64,000 nt of DNA. It comes from CAYRXM01 sp964449465. Its GTDB lineage: Bacteria; Chloroflexota; Anaerolineae; JAFGEY01. A program made the position numbers and the translations under genes. This document shows positions 33,720 through 42,258 of this stretch, in pieces. Within the stretch, counting starts at the first letter, position 1. Every line of letters begins with the position of its first letter. The notes under the pieces were generated by a model that was not told where the DNA came from, ran no database searches, and was given only the letters and a program-made list of their open reading frames with translations. The stretch spans positions 1-64,000 of the forward strand of contig CAYVBK010000014.1 in assembly GCA_964449465.1 (NCBI GenBank). Direction: 5' to 3'.

Positions 33720-34017
33720 ACCACCAAACGCCGGTGTGCCGGAACAACTGCCGCTCGGCCTGCTCGTCCAGCGCGCCCTCGACCACCCGCCGCTCGCGGT
33801 CGAGCCAGATCACGGCGATAGAAAAAGGCACAAAAAACATGTGGATGCTGACATCGGCGACGCTCTCCCGCTCATAGACGAAAACATAGGCACAGTCGGC
33901 GGGCAGGGCGCGCTTGAACATCAGCCCCTTGAGCTTGCGCCAAAAGGTATCGCACAAAACGACCTGCCTGGTCAGCGTATCGCCGGTGGTCTGGTTGATC
34001 AGCATGGCTTGGCTCAT
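33688..34017 (-). CDS. DUF192-family protein with atypical C-terminus
   Basis: 109 aa. 'DTFWRKLKGLMFKRALP', 'CAYVFVYERES', 'IHMFFVPFSIAVIWLDRERRVVE' match DUF192. The family normally continues with a proline/aromatic strand and an 'AxYVLELPxG' strand; here the last ~30 residues ('GALDEQAERQLFRHTGVWWF...') do not fit, suggesting a truncated or frameshifted end. The gene end runs into the TetR promoter of the next operon. Role unknown. Confidence 0.65.
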   Translation of the reverse strand: MSQAMLINQTTGDTLTRQVVLCDTFWRKLKGLMFKRALPADCAYVFVYERESVADVSIHMFFVPFSIAVIWLDRERRVVEGALDEQAERQLFRHTGVWWFDSFQRLPII

Positions 34018-34108
34018 TTTCGTCCTGTAAATCCTGGCAATCCTGTCTGTTTTTTGAGTCAGGCTTTATTTCCGACCAACTCTATTATACCATCACAGGC
34101 CCCAATGA

Positions 34109-34624
34109 TCATAAAACGGGCGCTGATGGGGTGCGGCCATATTCGAGCACCATCGCACGTTGAGCCGCGGTTTCCGGCGAGTCCTTCCAGCCATCCGGCG
34201 TTCCCTGGCGCAGCCGGGCGATCTCGGCCAGCGCTTCTTGCCCGCTCAACCCGTGCCGCACCAGGTAGCAGCCCACCACGGTGCCCGTTCGACCAATGCC
34301 ACCATAGCAGTGAACATAGACCACCTGTCCGGCCTCAAGCGCATCGTCGATGGCATCCAGGATGCGGGCCATCTCTGCTGCTGTGGGCGTGCTCAAATCC
34401 GCGATTGGCATGCGCCGGTGCTCGGCCTGCCCGCGCAGCAGCGGCGCGTACGGTTCCAACCCGTACTCGCCCGCCTGGGTCAAATCCAGAAACAGGATGA
34501 TGCCGGCGTCCAGAAATCGGCGCAGCCTGTCTTGGGCCGCATCGGGGTTGAGCGCGCCGGGATACTCGCCGGCCAGCAGCCGGCCCGGCACCACCCAGTA
34601 CGAATCGGGGATCGGTCTATCCAT
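34109..34624 (-). CDS. Protein-tyrosine/dual-specificity phosphatase-like
   Basis: 171 aa from ATG 34624, with GGGAG 6 nt upstream. The active-site signature C-x5-R is intact in 'VHCYGGIGRTGT', and the general acid is likely Asp in 'PIADLSTPT'. No signal peptide. It begins 33 nt after the tricorn-like peptidase gene and may be co-transcribed. Substrate could be phosphotyrosine, phosphoserine or a phosphoinositol. Confidence 0.88.
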   Translation of the reverse strand: MDRPIPDSYWVVPGRLLAGEYPGALNPDAAQDRLRRFLDAGIILFLDLTQAGEYGLEPYAPLLRGQAEHRRMPIADLSTPTAAEMARILDAIDDALEAGQVVYVHCYGGIGRTGTVVGCYLVRHGLSGQEALAEIARLRQGTPDGWKDSPETAAQRAMVLEYGRTPSAPVL

Positions 34625-34657
34625 GATGGGCATCTCCCTGTTTCGGTTTCCAACCAA

Positions 34658-37600
34658 TCAGACGCGCTCGGCCGGCGCGGGACGTTTCACCGGCGGCAAG
34701 GGGCTCTGTTCGAGTTCTTGCAGGACGATTTCGACCGCCTTTTCGAGCTGCGGGTCGCCGCCGGCGATCACGGCCTTGGGCGCCATCTCGACCTCGACGT
34801 CCGGTGCGATGCCGACATTTTCCACCTCCCATTCGTTGTCGGGGCCGAAAATAGCCATGCGCGGCGCGGTCACTGAACCGCCGTCCATCAGCAGCGGATA
34901 GTCGTAAATGCCGATCAACCCGCCCCAGGTGCGCTTGCCAACCAGCTTGCCCAGGCCGCGTCGCCGAAAAAAGAGCGGCATCGCATCGCCGCCCGACCCG
35001 GCGTATTCGTTGACGATCATGACTTTGGGGCCAAAAATCGAGGCGTTGGGCGAGTGGAACACTGCTCCCTCGCGCGTGGCCCAGTGACAGAGCAGCGGGC
35101 GATCCAACATATCGATCACATAATCGGCCACCGAGCCGCCGCCGTTAAAACGCTCGTCGATCACCACTGCCTGCCGGTCGAGCTGAGCAAAATAGTAGCG
35201 GTTGAACGACTCGTAGCCTTCCAGCGCGGTGTTCGACATGTACACATAGGCCACCTTGCCTTGCGACAAAGCATCGACCTTGCGGCGATTCTCCTCCACC
35301 CAGGCCCAGTGACGCAGCGCCGTCTCGCTGTCGATCGGCTTGACCATCACCGTACGCGCCGCGCTTCCATCCGGGTTGGGACCGACCAGAAGCTCGGTCA
35401 GCCGGTCGGCTTTTTGCTCGAACAACCGGTAGATGTTGTCCGGCGCGCGCAGCGGTTGGCCGTTCACCGCCAACAGGTATTCGCCCACCGAGACGTTCAC
35501 GCCCGGTTCGGTGAGCGGCGCGCGCAGCTCGGGGTGCCAGTTTTGGCCGGAATAGACGCGCTTGATCCGGTAATAGCCGTCCACCACTTTGAAATCCGCG
35601 CCCAACAGGCCACACTTGACCGGCGTTGGGCCGGGCAGATCGCCGCCGCCGACATAGACATGCCCAACCACCAGTTCGCCGATCATCTCGGCAAAGAGAT
35701 AGTTCAGGTCGCTGCGATGCCCGACGTGGTCGAGGAAGGGGCGGTAGCGGTCGCGCACGGCAGCCCAATCGACGCCGTGCATGTGCGCATCGTAGAAAAA
35801 GTCGCGCTGGAGGCGGTAGACCTCGTCGAACATTTGCCGCCACTCAGCGCGCGGATCGACGTAAACCTCCAGGTTGTCCAGCTTGAGTTTGCCCTCACCC
35901 TTGTTGTTTTCCGGCTTTTTCCCCGCGTCGACCAGGGTATATTCGCCGTCCGCCTCGCCCTGATAGAGCAGTTTCTTGCCGTCAGCGCTGAGCCAGTAGC
36001 CGCGCACCCTGTCCACAAAAACATCGTCCTTGCGCTCCTTGAAATCATAGACATGCAGGGCAAAGATTGGCGGCTTGCGCACTCCCCACTGGTTGGGCAG
36101 CAGTTCCAGGTAAAAGAGCTTGTTTTCGGCCGCCTGTAGCGCGCCATAACTGCGCTCCGGCACAGGCAGGGCCAGAATGCGCTGATCCAGCCCGGTCAGG
36201 TCGATCTTGACCTCGACAGGCTTTTTGTCTTTTTCTTTGCTTTCCTTTTCTTCTTTATCTTCTTTTTTCTCCGGCTCTTCGTCGCTTTCGGGGGCCAGCG
36301 GCGAAGCATCGTCTTTGTTCAGCACGGCCAGGTAAAGGCCACATCTCACCGGGCGCTCGTAGGAGGACATATCCAGCCAGCCGGTGTTCAGGCCATAGTT
36401 GGCGCTGGCCGCAAAATAGAGGGATTTGCCTTCCGGGCCAAAGCAAGCCCAGGTGGCGTCGCTGAGGCCGTCGGTGATTTGATGGCTCTGGCCGGTGGCC
36501 AGTTCGTAGAGAAAGACGGCGCGGATGTGCGTGTTCAGCCGCTTGGTATAGGCCAGCCATTTGCCGTCCGGCGACCAGGCCGGATTCAGACTGCGAGAAG
36601 GGTGATCGTAGCCATCCGTGTCGACGAGCACCGGTGCTTGGGTTTCCAGGTCGATGACATACAGGTTGAGCGCCTTGTCAGTGTAGGCGATCCTGGTTCC
36701 GTCTGGCGACCAGGTTGGCGCATAATAGAACGTCTTGGGGGCCAGCGGGATAAAGGTCTTGTCTTTCAACCCGCTCTGATCGGCGATGACCAGTTCGTAT
36801 TCGCCGCTGGCGTCGGAAAAGTAGGCAATACGCTGGCCGTCGGGCGACCAGGCCGGATCGCGCTCGCACGCGCCGGGGGTCTGGGTCAGGTTGCGAATAT
36901 CGCCCTTTTTGGCCGGCACGGTGAGTATCTCGCCGCGCGCCTCGAACACCGCCCGCGCGCCGGTCGGCGACAGATCAACCTTGCGGATCGCGCCGACCGC
37001 TTTTTGAAAGTGAGGACGCGTGTGGGGCAGGTCGGCGTTGATGGTGAGCGACAGCGGTACGCCCATCTGCGTGGCCTCGGCAACTGTTGTCGCCGGATCG
37101 TACAGGTGAATGCGCCCGGCCTGCTCGTAGGCCAGCAGGCCGGCCCCGGCGGTCAGTGAGCGGATGTCGAAATCGGTGTGGTGGGTGAGCTGCGTCACCG
37201 CCCGGGATCGGGTGTCGTAGCCAAAGAGATTCATGCAATCGGCGCGGTCAGAGATGAAATAGACCGTGTCGCCCAGCCAGCAGGGAAAGGTGTCGCTGGT
37301 GTTGAGGTGCGGAATTTCGACATAGTCGTACGAGGCCAGGTCGAGCACCCAGATACAAGTGGTCTGCCCACCGCGATAGCGCTTCCACGACCAAAATGGC
37401 TCGGGGATGCGCGTGTAGGCAATGTGGCTTCCGTCGGGCGAATACGCGCCGCGCTCGGCCATCGGCAAGGGCAGCGCTTCGGGAAATCCGCCATCGAGGG
37501 GCACGGTGTACAGCCGATGGTAGCGCAACGTCGGCGCGTCGCGCGAGGAGGCAAAAAGCACCCGCTGCCCGTCCGGCGTCCAGCCGCGCACCAGGTCTGC

Positions 37601-37876
37601 GCCGGGGTGATAGGTCAACCGCCGGGGCGAGCCGCCATCTTGGGAAATGACATAGACGCAGGTATTACCATCATAGCTGCCTGAAAAGGCGATCCACCGC
37701 CCGTCGGGCGAGAACATGGGCGTCGATTTTTCGCCCGGATGGACGGTCAGCCGGCGGGGATTACGCCCATCGCGGTCGGCGATCCAGATGTCGCCGGCAT
37801 ACAAAAAGGCCACCTGATCGGTGCTAACGGTGGGCTGCTTGAGCAGCAAGGTTTCTGAGGGGCACAGGGTAGACAT
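34658..37876 (-). CDS. Tricorn protease homologue (S41 family)
   Basis: 1072 aa, essentially full tricorn length. Order: two WD-like propellers (~15-530) with 'SPDGRWIAFSG'/'WSPDGTRIAYT' repeats, a charged EKKEDKEE-type linker (~535-560), a C1-like helical part, a PDZ domain (~750-830), then the catalytic S41 C2 domain with nucleophile Ser ~961 in 'EYAGSGGDAMP'; the likely His lies in 'VVGHVYVGGG'. No signal peptide, so cytoplasmic as for archaeal tricorn, which trims peptides from the proteasome. Acidic/lysine linker and Ser region intact, so active enzyme is expected. Confidence 0.93.
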   Translation of the reverse strand: MSTLCPSETLLLKQPTVSTDQVAFLYAGDIWIADRDGRNPRRLTVHPGEKSTPMFSPDGRWIAFSGSYDGNTCVYVISQDGGSPRRLTYHPGADLVRGWTPDGQRVLFASSRDAPTLRYHRLYTVPLDGGFPEALPLPMAERGAYSPDGSHIAYTRIPEPFWSWKRYRGGQTTCIWVLDLASYDYVEIPHLNTSDTFPCWLGDTVYFISDRADCMNLFGYDTRSRAVTQLTHHTDFDIRSLTAGAGLLAYEQAGRIHLYDPATTVAEATQMGVPLSLTINADLPHTRPHFQKAVGAIRKVDLSPTGARAVFEARGEILTVPAKKGDIRNLTQTPGACERDPAWSPDGQRIAYFSDASGEYELVIADQSGLKDKTFIPLAPKTFYYAPTWSPDGTRIAYTDKALNLYVIDLETQAPVLVDTDGYDHPSRSLNPAWSPDGKWLAYTKRLNTHIRAVFLYELATGQSHQITDGLSDATWACFGPEGKSLYFAASANYGLNTGWLDMSSYERPVRCGLYLAVLNKDDASPLAPESDEEPEKKEDKEEKESKEKDKKPVEVKIDLTGLDQRILALPVPERSYGALQAAENKLFYLELLPNQWGVRKPPIFALHVYDFKERKDDVFVDRVRGYWLSADGKKLLYQGEADGEYTLVDAGKKPENNKGEGKLKLDNLEVYVDPRAEWRQMFDEVYRLQRDFFYDAHMHGVDWAAVRDRYRPFLDHVGHRSDLNYLFAEMIGELVVGHVYVGGGDLPGPTPVKCGLLGADFKVVDGYYRIKRVYSGQNWHPELRAPLTEPGVNVSVGEYLLAVNGQPLRAPDNIYRLFEQKADRLTELLVGPNPDGSAARTVMVKPIDSETALRHWAWVEENRRKVDALSQGKVAYVYMSNTALEGYESFNRYYFAQLDRQAVVIDERFNGGGSVADYVIDMLDRPLLCHWATREGAVFHSPNASIFGPKVMIVNEYAGSGGDAMPLFFRRRGLGKLVGKRTWGGLIGIYDYPLLMDGGSVTAPRMAIFGPDNEWEVENVGIAPDVEVEMAPKAVIAGGDPQLEKAVEIVLQELEQSPLPPVKRPAPAERV

Positions 37877-37912
37877 ATTGCGACTCCTTGAGATTTGTCG
37901 GGTCTGAAAAGT

Positions 37913-38812
37913 TCAAGACCTCCGAGGTTTGGGAAACCTCAAAGGTCTTGTCAGGCATATTTTCAACCAACGCTTCAGGTCGCCGAGACGCATAGACACA
38001 TCGACACGATACCAACGCGCTATATCCGTAATGCGACGCCACATTGCGATAGATGCTTTGGTTTCTGCCGGCAGATTTGCCAGATCGGTTTGTCTGGCGT
38101 ACACAAACGCGCGCCGCTGGCCGGCCTTGTATTCCTCTGCGCCCAGATAATTCGAGAAATTGGGTTTGAGCACGATTGCGCGATAGCCCCAATGCTGTGC
38201 CATGTCCAGTATAGCCTGCCTGGTGGGAAACAATACCAGGTCGTCATGGGCAGATAGCACCATAGAAGGCAGAGCGCGCGATTCGTACCGCAACTCAAAT
38301 GCCCGTCCGGGCAATGTGGAAAGGCGGGTATCTATCAAGACAAGGTCGCGGCCGACCCGGGCGATTTTGTCCAGGAGCGCGATGGGCTGGTTGAGGTGAT
38401 AGAGCAGGCCAAGACACAGCACCATGTCAAACTCACCCAGATGGTCGAGATTCATATCCAGAACATCGGCGCGCTTGAACAGATATCGCTCGCGCGCAAT
38501 GCCCTTCACATCAAAGACAAACTGGGCTTGCGCCAGATTGACCGGCTGCGCATCAATCCCGACGACAAAATCACAGCCGGCTTCCAGGGCGCACAACGAC
38601 CAGAATCCGGCATTGCATCCCAAATCAAGCACGCGCTTGCCGGCCAGAGAACCGCCCCAAAGCCTGACCACAGGATCAAAAAAGTATGCTTTTCTTTGCG
38701 CGTGGCGGTTGGCGATTTGTTCGCTGACCGGCGTCTGGTGACCATCCAGATCAAACCGATAATGCCAGTAAGCAAAGCTGCGAATGTGGGCAGGAATATC
38801 TCTGACTGTCAT
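37913..38812 (-). CDS. SAM-dependent methyltransferase (CmoB/DUF1698-like)
   Basis: 299 aa. Motif I 'VLDLGCNAGFWSL', then 'GIDAQPVNLAQAQFV' and 'DMVLCLGLLYHLNQPIALL', the pattern of CmoB-like/DUF1698 methyltransferases. Genuine CmoB modifies tRNA wobble uridine; this divergent member sits 6 nt after a sulfotransferase and behind a glycosyltransferase and a RiPP precursor, so a small-molecule, sugar or peptide acceptor is as likely. Confidence 0.85.
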   Translation of the reverse strand: MTVRDIPAHIRSFAYWHYRFDLDGHQTPVSEQIANRHAQRKAYFFDPVVRLWGGSLAGKRVLDLGCNAGFWSLCALEAGCDFVVGIDAQPVNLAQAQFVFDVKGIARERYLFKRADVLDMNLDHLGEFDMVLCLGLLYHLNQPIALLDKIARVGRDLVLIDTRLSTLPGRAFELRYESRALPSMVLSAHDDLVLFPTRQAILDMAQHWGYRAIVLKPNFSNYLGAEEYKAGQRRAFVYARQTDLANLPAETKASIAMWRRITDIARWYRVDVSMRLGDLKRWLKICLTRPLRFPKPRRS

Positions 38813-38818
38813 CGGGCC

Positions 38819-39733
38819 TCAGTTTGCTTTCAACCAATGCGACAGGTCGCGTTCAAGCAGGTCTTCTAGTTTCAAAATATCCTCGCGAAAATCGGCGGTC
38901 AGGCGGGCGCGCATTTCAGAATCAAGCGGCGGCGGTGGGGCAAGGTTAAACCGCTCATCCAGGCGCCGCAAGACCGAATGGATGGCGCGCCGCGCCGGCC
39001 CAGGCAAGAACGGCAGGCGTCGTTCGATCCGCCCAGAATGGGCGGCCAGATGATGCAGCCGCCGGTTTTTGGGCAGCCGGGTCACATTGCTCCATTGAAT
39101 CTCTGGCACAAAACTCTCGTCTACCCCCAAAAAGCGAAACAGGTCGCGCAGCATGGCCTGCGGCGTGTCTCTCCAGTCCTCATACAGATAGACCTTGATC
39201 TGCTCGCGCGGGAACAGATCGTAATAGACCGCTAACTGATCGTAATAATAGCTGTTTGCCTTGTAATTCAGAATAGAAATCCATCCTGCTTTTATTCGCA
39301 ATTCCTCTTGCGCCAACGCCTCTTGAAACGTGCGCAGAGGCTCAAAACCCACCTGTCGCAAAAAAGTATAGGCCGAATAGGCGCGCTCGGCCGGCTGGCG
39401 CAGAATGGCCACAATCCGGCTGGAGGGCAGGTTTTGCCGGATGCGTCGCGCGGCCAGCGGCGATGCCAGGTAGGTGGCCGAAGCCTCGCCGATGACGCGC
39501 TCGTTGGTGACCCCGGCAAACAACTGCGCATATTCGTGTGGACGCCACACCGCCGCGCGGCGAAAGAATGCTCCGGCCGCGCCGGGAAAAAGAGGCGGCT
39601 CGCCCTCAAAAGCGAAAAAAAACGGCTCTTTGACCGGGCTCATATAGACTTGCGGGTGCTGCTTGAGCGTGTCATAGAGGGCCGTAGTGCCACATTTCGG
39701 CGCGCCGATGATGAACAAGTCAGGCAGATGCAT
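38819..39733 (-). CDS. PAPS-dependent sulfotransferase
   Basis: 304 aa. The 5'-phosphosulfate loop 'IGAPKCGTTALYDTL' (residues 9-23) and the 3'-phosphate region 'RIVAILRQPAERAYSAYTFL' are intact, followed by a C-terminal 'FVPEIQWSNV' region. Such enzymes transfer sulfate to hydroxyls or amines of glycans, lipids or peptides. Its start overlaps the glycosyltransferase by 14 nt and the methyltransferase follows by 6 nt, so these three are one translational unit. Confidence 0.9.
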   Translation of the reverse strand: MHLPDLFIIGAPKCGTTALYDTLKQHPQVYMSPVKEPFFFAFEGEPPLFPGAAGAFFRRAAVWRPHEYAQLFAGVTNERVIGEASATYLASPLAARRIRQNLPSSRIVAILRQPAERAYSAYTFLRQVGFEPLRTFQEALAQEELRIKAGWISILNYKANSYYYDQLAVYYDLFPREQIKVYLYEDWRDTPQAMLRDLFRFLGVDESFVPEIQWSNVTRLPKNRRLHHLAAHSGRIERRLPFLPGPARRAIHSVLRRLDERFNLAPPPPLDSEMRARLTADFREDILKLEDLLERDLSHWLKAN

Positions 39734-40787
39734 GTGTTGGCCTCGCTGCGTTGTAGATGAATTTGAGCAGTGCGGCTAACCGCGACCCCGCCTTGAGCCG
39801 CAAGGCGCACACCAACCACAATTTCTGGTCAGCGCGCCGGTCAGGGGAGATGTCGAACCGGGGAGCGATTTGCCGGTAGATGCGATAACAACCCGGCCCC
39901 AGGCGCGCCGAACGCCGGCAGGCCGCATACCATCGATCTGCCATCCGCCGGCGCAGAAATTGATCGGGTGTTTGAGCCAGGCGAACCAACCAGATTCCAG
40001 CTTGCTCCAAATCTGCCAGGCCGGTCAGTGGTTCGCCGTCGGCGACGCGCCCAAACAAGCGTGCGTCCCCGGCAGTCGCATCGGGAAACAGGGCATGAAA
40101 ATAAAGCCGGCTGTACTTGCGCTGCTCGTCCTGGAAAGCGTGATGGTGAATCACGTGGATTTGTTGGGGATGATAACGGCTCTTGAGCACAATCTGGGGC
40201 AAATTTCCCAACCGGTAGCGCAGGGCAATCTGGGTGAGCATGGCATAGTCCGAGTAAACCAGCGATTCGTCGTAGGGGTGCGCCCGGGCAATGTCTGCGC
40301 GGATCAGGGCGGTAGGCAAAAATAATGCTATTCTAAAGAGCAATTCGTGGCAAATGGCCTGGTGTGTTTCCGGGAACCACATCAGCCCCTTTTCAGCGCC
40401 GAATTTTTTAATGTTGCCGCCGCAAATCTCCACGCCGGTGCGGCGCATCCAATCGAGCTGCGCCGCCAGCCGGTCGGGCAGTGCAATGTCATCATCGTCC
40501 AGGTGGGCGATGTATTCACCATTCGCCAGGGCCACGCCCGCGTTGCGCGCCCGCCACTGGCTGCCATGCGACAAAAAAAGCGGATGGATGCGCGCATCGC
40601 ACGCAGCAAACTCGCGCACGATGCGCGCCGAACCGTCGGTAGAGCCATCGTCTACCACAACGATCAACTCTAGCGGCGTATAGGTCTGGGCCAGGATCGA
40701 CTGGATCGCATCGGCCACATAATGCTCGCGGTTATAGACCGGCAGCACCACCGAGATGAGGGGATTGTCTGGCAGATTGATCGACAT
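39720..40787 (-). CDS. Family 2 glycosyltransferase
   Basis: 355 aa from ATG 40787 (TTG 40793 is possible). 'ISVVLPVYNREHYVADAIQSIL', nucleotide-sugar region 'VVVDDGSTDGS', DxD-type 'AHLDDDDIALPDRL' and acceptor-side 'VYSDYAML' are standard GT-A. No membrane segment. It begins 70 nt after the RiPP precursor stop codon, with no terminator seen between, so it may belong to that locus. Confidence 0.92.
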   Translation of the reverse strand: MSINLPDNPLISVVLPVYNREHYVADAIQSILAQTYTPLELIVVVDDGSTDGSARIVREFAACDARIHPLFLSHGSQWRARNAGVALANGEYIAHLDDDDIALPDRLAAQLDWMRRTGVEICGGNIKKFGAEKGLMWFPETHQAICHELLFRIALFLPTALIRADIARAHPYDESLVYSDYAMLTQIALRYRLGNLPQIVLKSRYHPQQIHVIHHHAFQDEQRKYSRLYFHALFPDATAGDARLFGRVADGEPLTGLADLEQAGIWLVRLAQTPDQFLRRRMADRWYAACRRSARLGPGCYRIYRQIAPRFDISPDRRADQKLWLVCALRLKAGSRLAALLKFIYNAARPTHASA

Positions 40788-40857
40788 TGTCAAGCTCGTG
40801 ACGTTTTACACCGCCCCAAAGAGCGAGCCTTAACCTGAACGACGCAGTTCTTGGAAA

Positions 40858-40998
40858 TCAAGAGCCCATATATATTCCGTCATAGGCTCCAGGCCCACCC
40901 AACAACGCCTCATTCAAAGGCACGCATTCGAATGTCGGCGCAACCCAGGGGCGCAGCTTCGTGGTGGGCTGATCTTGCAGTTCTGTCTGATTTTCCAT
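40858..40998 (-). CDS. Candidate lasso-type RiPP precursor peptide
   Basis: 46 aa, missed by length-based gene calling. ATG 40998 with AGGAG 9 nt upstream. Leader: residues 1-33, ending 'RPWVAPTFECVPLNEALL'; 'WxxPxF' resembles the YxxPxL motif read by PqqD/B1 proteins. Proposed core: 'GGPGAYDGIYMGS' (34-46), whose Gly34 amine and Asp40 side chain could close a 7-residue ring. The Thr usually at leader position -2 is absent. The peptide ends in Ser, as in kinase-tailored lasso peptides. It lies downstream of B1, B2, kinase and cyclase genes on the same strand. Ring size and cleavage site are inferred. Confidence 0.72.
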   Translation of the reverse strand: MENQTELQDQPTTKLRPWVAPTFECVPLNEALLGGPGAYDGIYMGS

Positions 40999-41125
40999 GT
41001 TCAATTCTCCTGTTCAAATACTTTTGGTTCATTCATTTTTTGATGGACATATAAAAACCTTTTAGATTAAAAACGATGTTTTATGAACTGCCGTCTGAAA
41101 AAGGACTGATGCCCATTTCACTGTT

Positions 41126-41379
41126 ACGACACCCAAAAGCCGCCCACATTCTCTCGACAGAGGCTGAAAACCAGGCCAAAGTCGTTCTTATGTCTGGCTA
41201 TTGCCCTTGCCTGGTCTGCGACGACAGAAAACACCCCGGTTTTCGGGGGGCAAAGCACCCCCGACGGGGTTTGTCAAGGGGCTGGCCCCTTGACATAAAA
41301 AGCTATGTTGACATAAAAAGCTATGGTCAAATATGATCGGGCAATTTCAAGAACTCGAAAAAAATGAGCGAACCGCAAG
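41126..41379. repeat. 254-bp repeat D, copy 1, with two 18-bp units
   Basis: Nearly identical, in opposite orientation, to 63321-63594. It contains a TGTCAAGGGGC/GCCCCTTGACA palindrome, a CCCCGG...CGGGG hairpin and two tandem TTGACATAAAAAGCTATG units (41290-41325). It splits the precursor gene from the B2 gene. The gap 40999-41421 contains no other feature I can support. Confidence 0.9.
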
Positions 41380-41421
41380 CAAATAATTGATGAAAAATTC
41401 GAACATTTTACATTTTACGCA

Positions 41422-41952
41422 TCACGTTTCGGGATAGCGCGCCAGGGTGTGGTAATCCCGCCCGCCAGGGTTCCCAACAATCATCTCGTTCCCATCTTGC
41501 AGCCAGACGTGGGCGGTCAAGCCGCGATCGGGCAGAGTGGCCGCGCCATAGTACAGGGTGGCGCCTATGCCCAGCCGACGCAAGAACGCTTGCGCAACCA
41601 TCGCCCGTGGCAGGCATGCCGTCTGTCCCGGTAAAAACCATGTCGCTTCATTGGTCAACCACTGCGCCACCTTTCCAAGCCGGTCGCGCTCGACGCCGGC
41701 GATCTCGTCTCGATGCGCCGTGTACGGCGTCAGTGCAGACGCACCAATCCATTTGCGCTCGGCAAATGTATCTTCCGGCTGCCAGGGGGGGCGTTCAAAA
41801 AACCTGGTCAACCAGCGAAAAGGAATCAGCCGCAGCGCCAAGCGCGCCGCCAACAAACAGGCCATGATTTCGAGCAAATACCTGCGCCGGTGGACGGGGA
41901 TGCGGCGGAAACGAGCCGCCCGTTCAGCCAGCCACCCGTACCAACCCGGCAT
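41422..41952 (-). CDS. Lasso peptide B2-type transglutaminase-like leader protease
   Basis: 176 aa from ATG 41952 (AAGGA 8 nt upstream). The C-terminal half is the transglutaminase-like domain of lasso B2 proteins: catalytic Cys in 'TACLPRAMVAQAFLRRLG', His in 'TAHVWLQDG' and 'GNPGGRDYHTLARY' at the end. It would cut the leader from the precursor before cyclisation. N-terminal ~60 residues are basic and helical. Overlaps the B1 gene by 29 nt, as is common for split B1/B2 systems. Confidence 0.88.
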   Translation of the reverse strand: MPGWYGWLAERAARFRRIPVHRRRYLLEIMACLLAARLALRLIPFRWLTRFFERPPWQPEDTFAERKWIGASALTPYTAHRDEIAGVERDRLGKVAQWLTNEATWFLPGQTACLPRAMVAQAFLRRLGIGATLYYGAATLPDRGLTAHVWLQDGNEMIVGNPGGRDYHTLARYPET

Positions 41953-42211
41953 CGCACAATCCTTGCAGTAACGCCATAACTTGGCTGCGGCAGGTCGGCT
42001 CATCCACCGCATATTCGCGCCGCAACTGCGCGCAGATTGCCTCCGGTGATGTGGGCGCAGCGATCATATCCCACACACGCCCGGCCGTTTCGTTGAGCGC
42101 ATAGCAATACCCGGCCTGGGCGTCAAGTGCCAACAACTCGTCATCCAGTTGGCTAAAGGCAATGTCCTTGCTGCGCTGCAAGATGGCCGTAGGTTCGATT
42201 TTGATTTCCAC
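41924..42211 (-). CDS. Lasso B1 / PqqD-like leader-recognition protein
   Basis: 95 aa from GTG 42211 (GAGGAG upstream). 'LDDELLALDAQAGYCYALNETAGRVWDMI' and 'CAQLRREYAVDEPTCRSQVMALLQGL' are the PqqD fold (RRE), which grips the leader peptide and presents it to B2 and the cyclase. Gene order kinase-B1-B2, with overlap into B2. Confidence 0.9.
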   Translation of the reverse strand: MEIKIEPTAILQRSKDIAFSQLDDELLALDAQAGYCYALNETAGRVWDMIAAPTSPEAICAQLRREYAVDEPTCRSQVMALLQGLCDAGLVRVAG

Positions 42212-42258
42212 AGTTCTATGTGCTCCTCAAGCGTTTTTTCAGCATCAGATTACCGTGA

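Noticed and set aside
40851..41054. Plus-strand ORF opposite the RiPP precursor
   Set aside because: No SD and no family features; the minus-strand precursor has SD, leader motif and context.
41076..41336. Small plus-strand ORF shared with 63364-63687
   Set aside because: Both frames lie within repeat D. The similarity is DNA-level identity, the reading frame crosses hairpins and tandem units, and no SD is present.
41126..41379. Insertion sequence with transposase
   Set aside because: At 254 bp it has no transposase coding capacity and no matching terminal inverted repeats were found; kept as a non-coding repeat.
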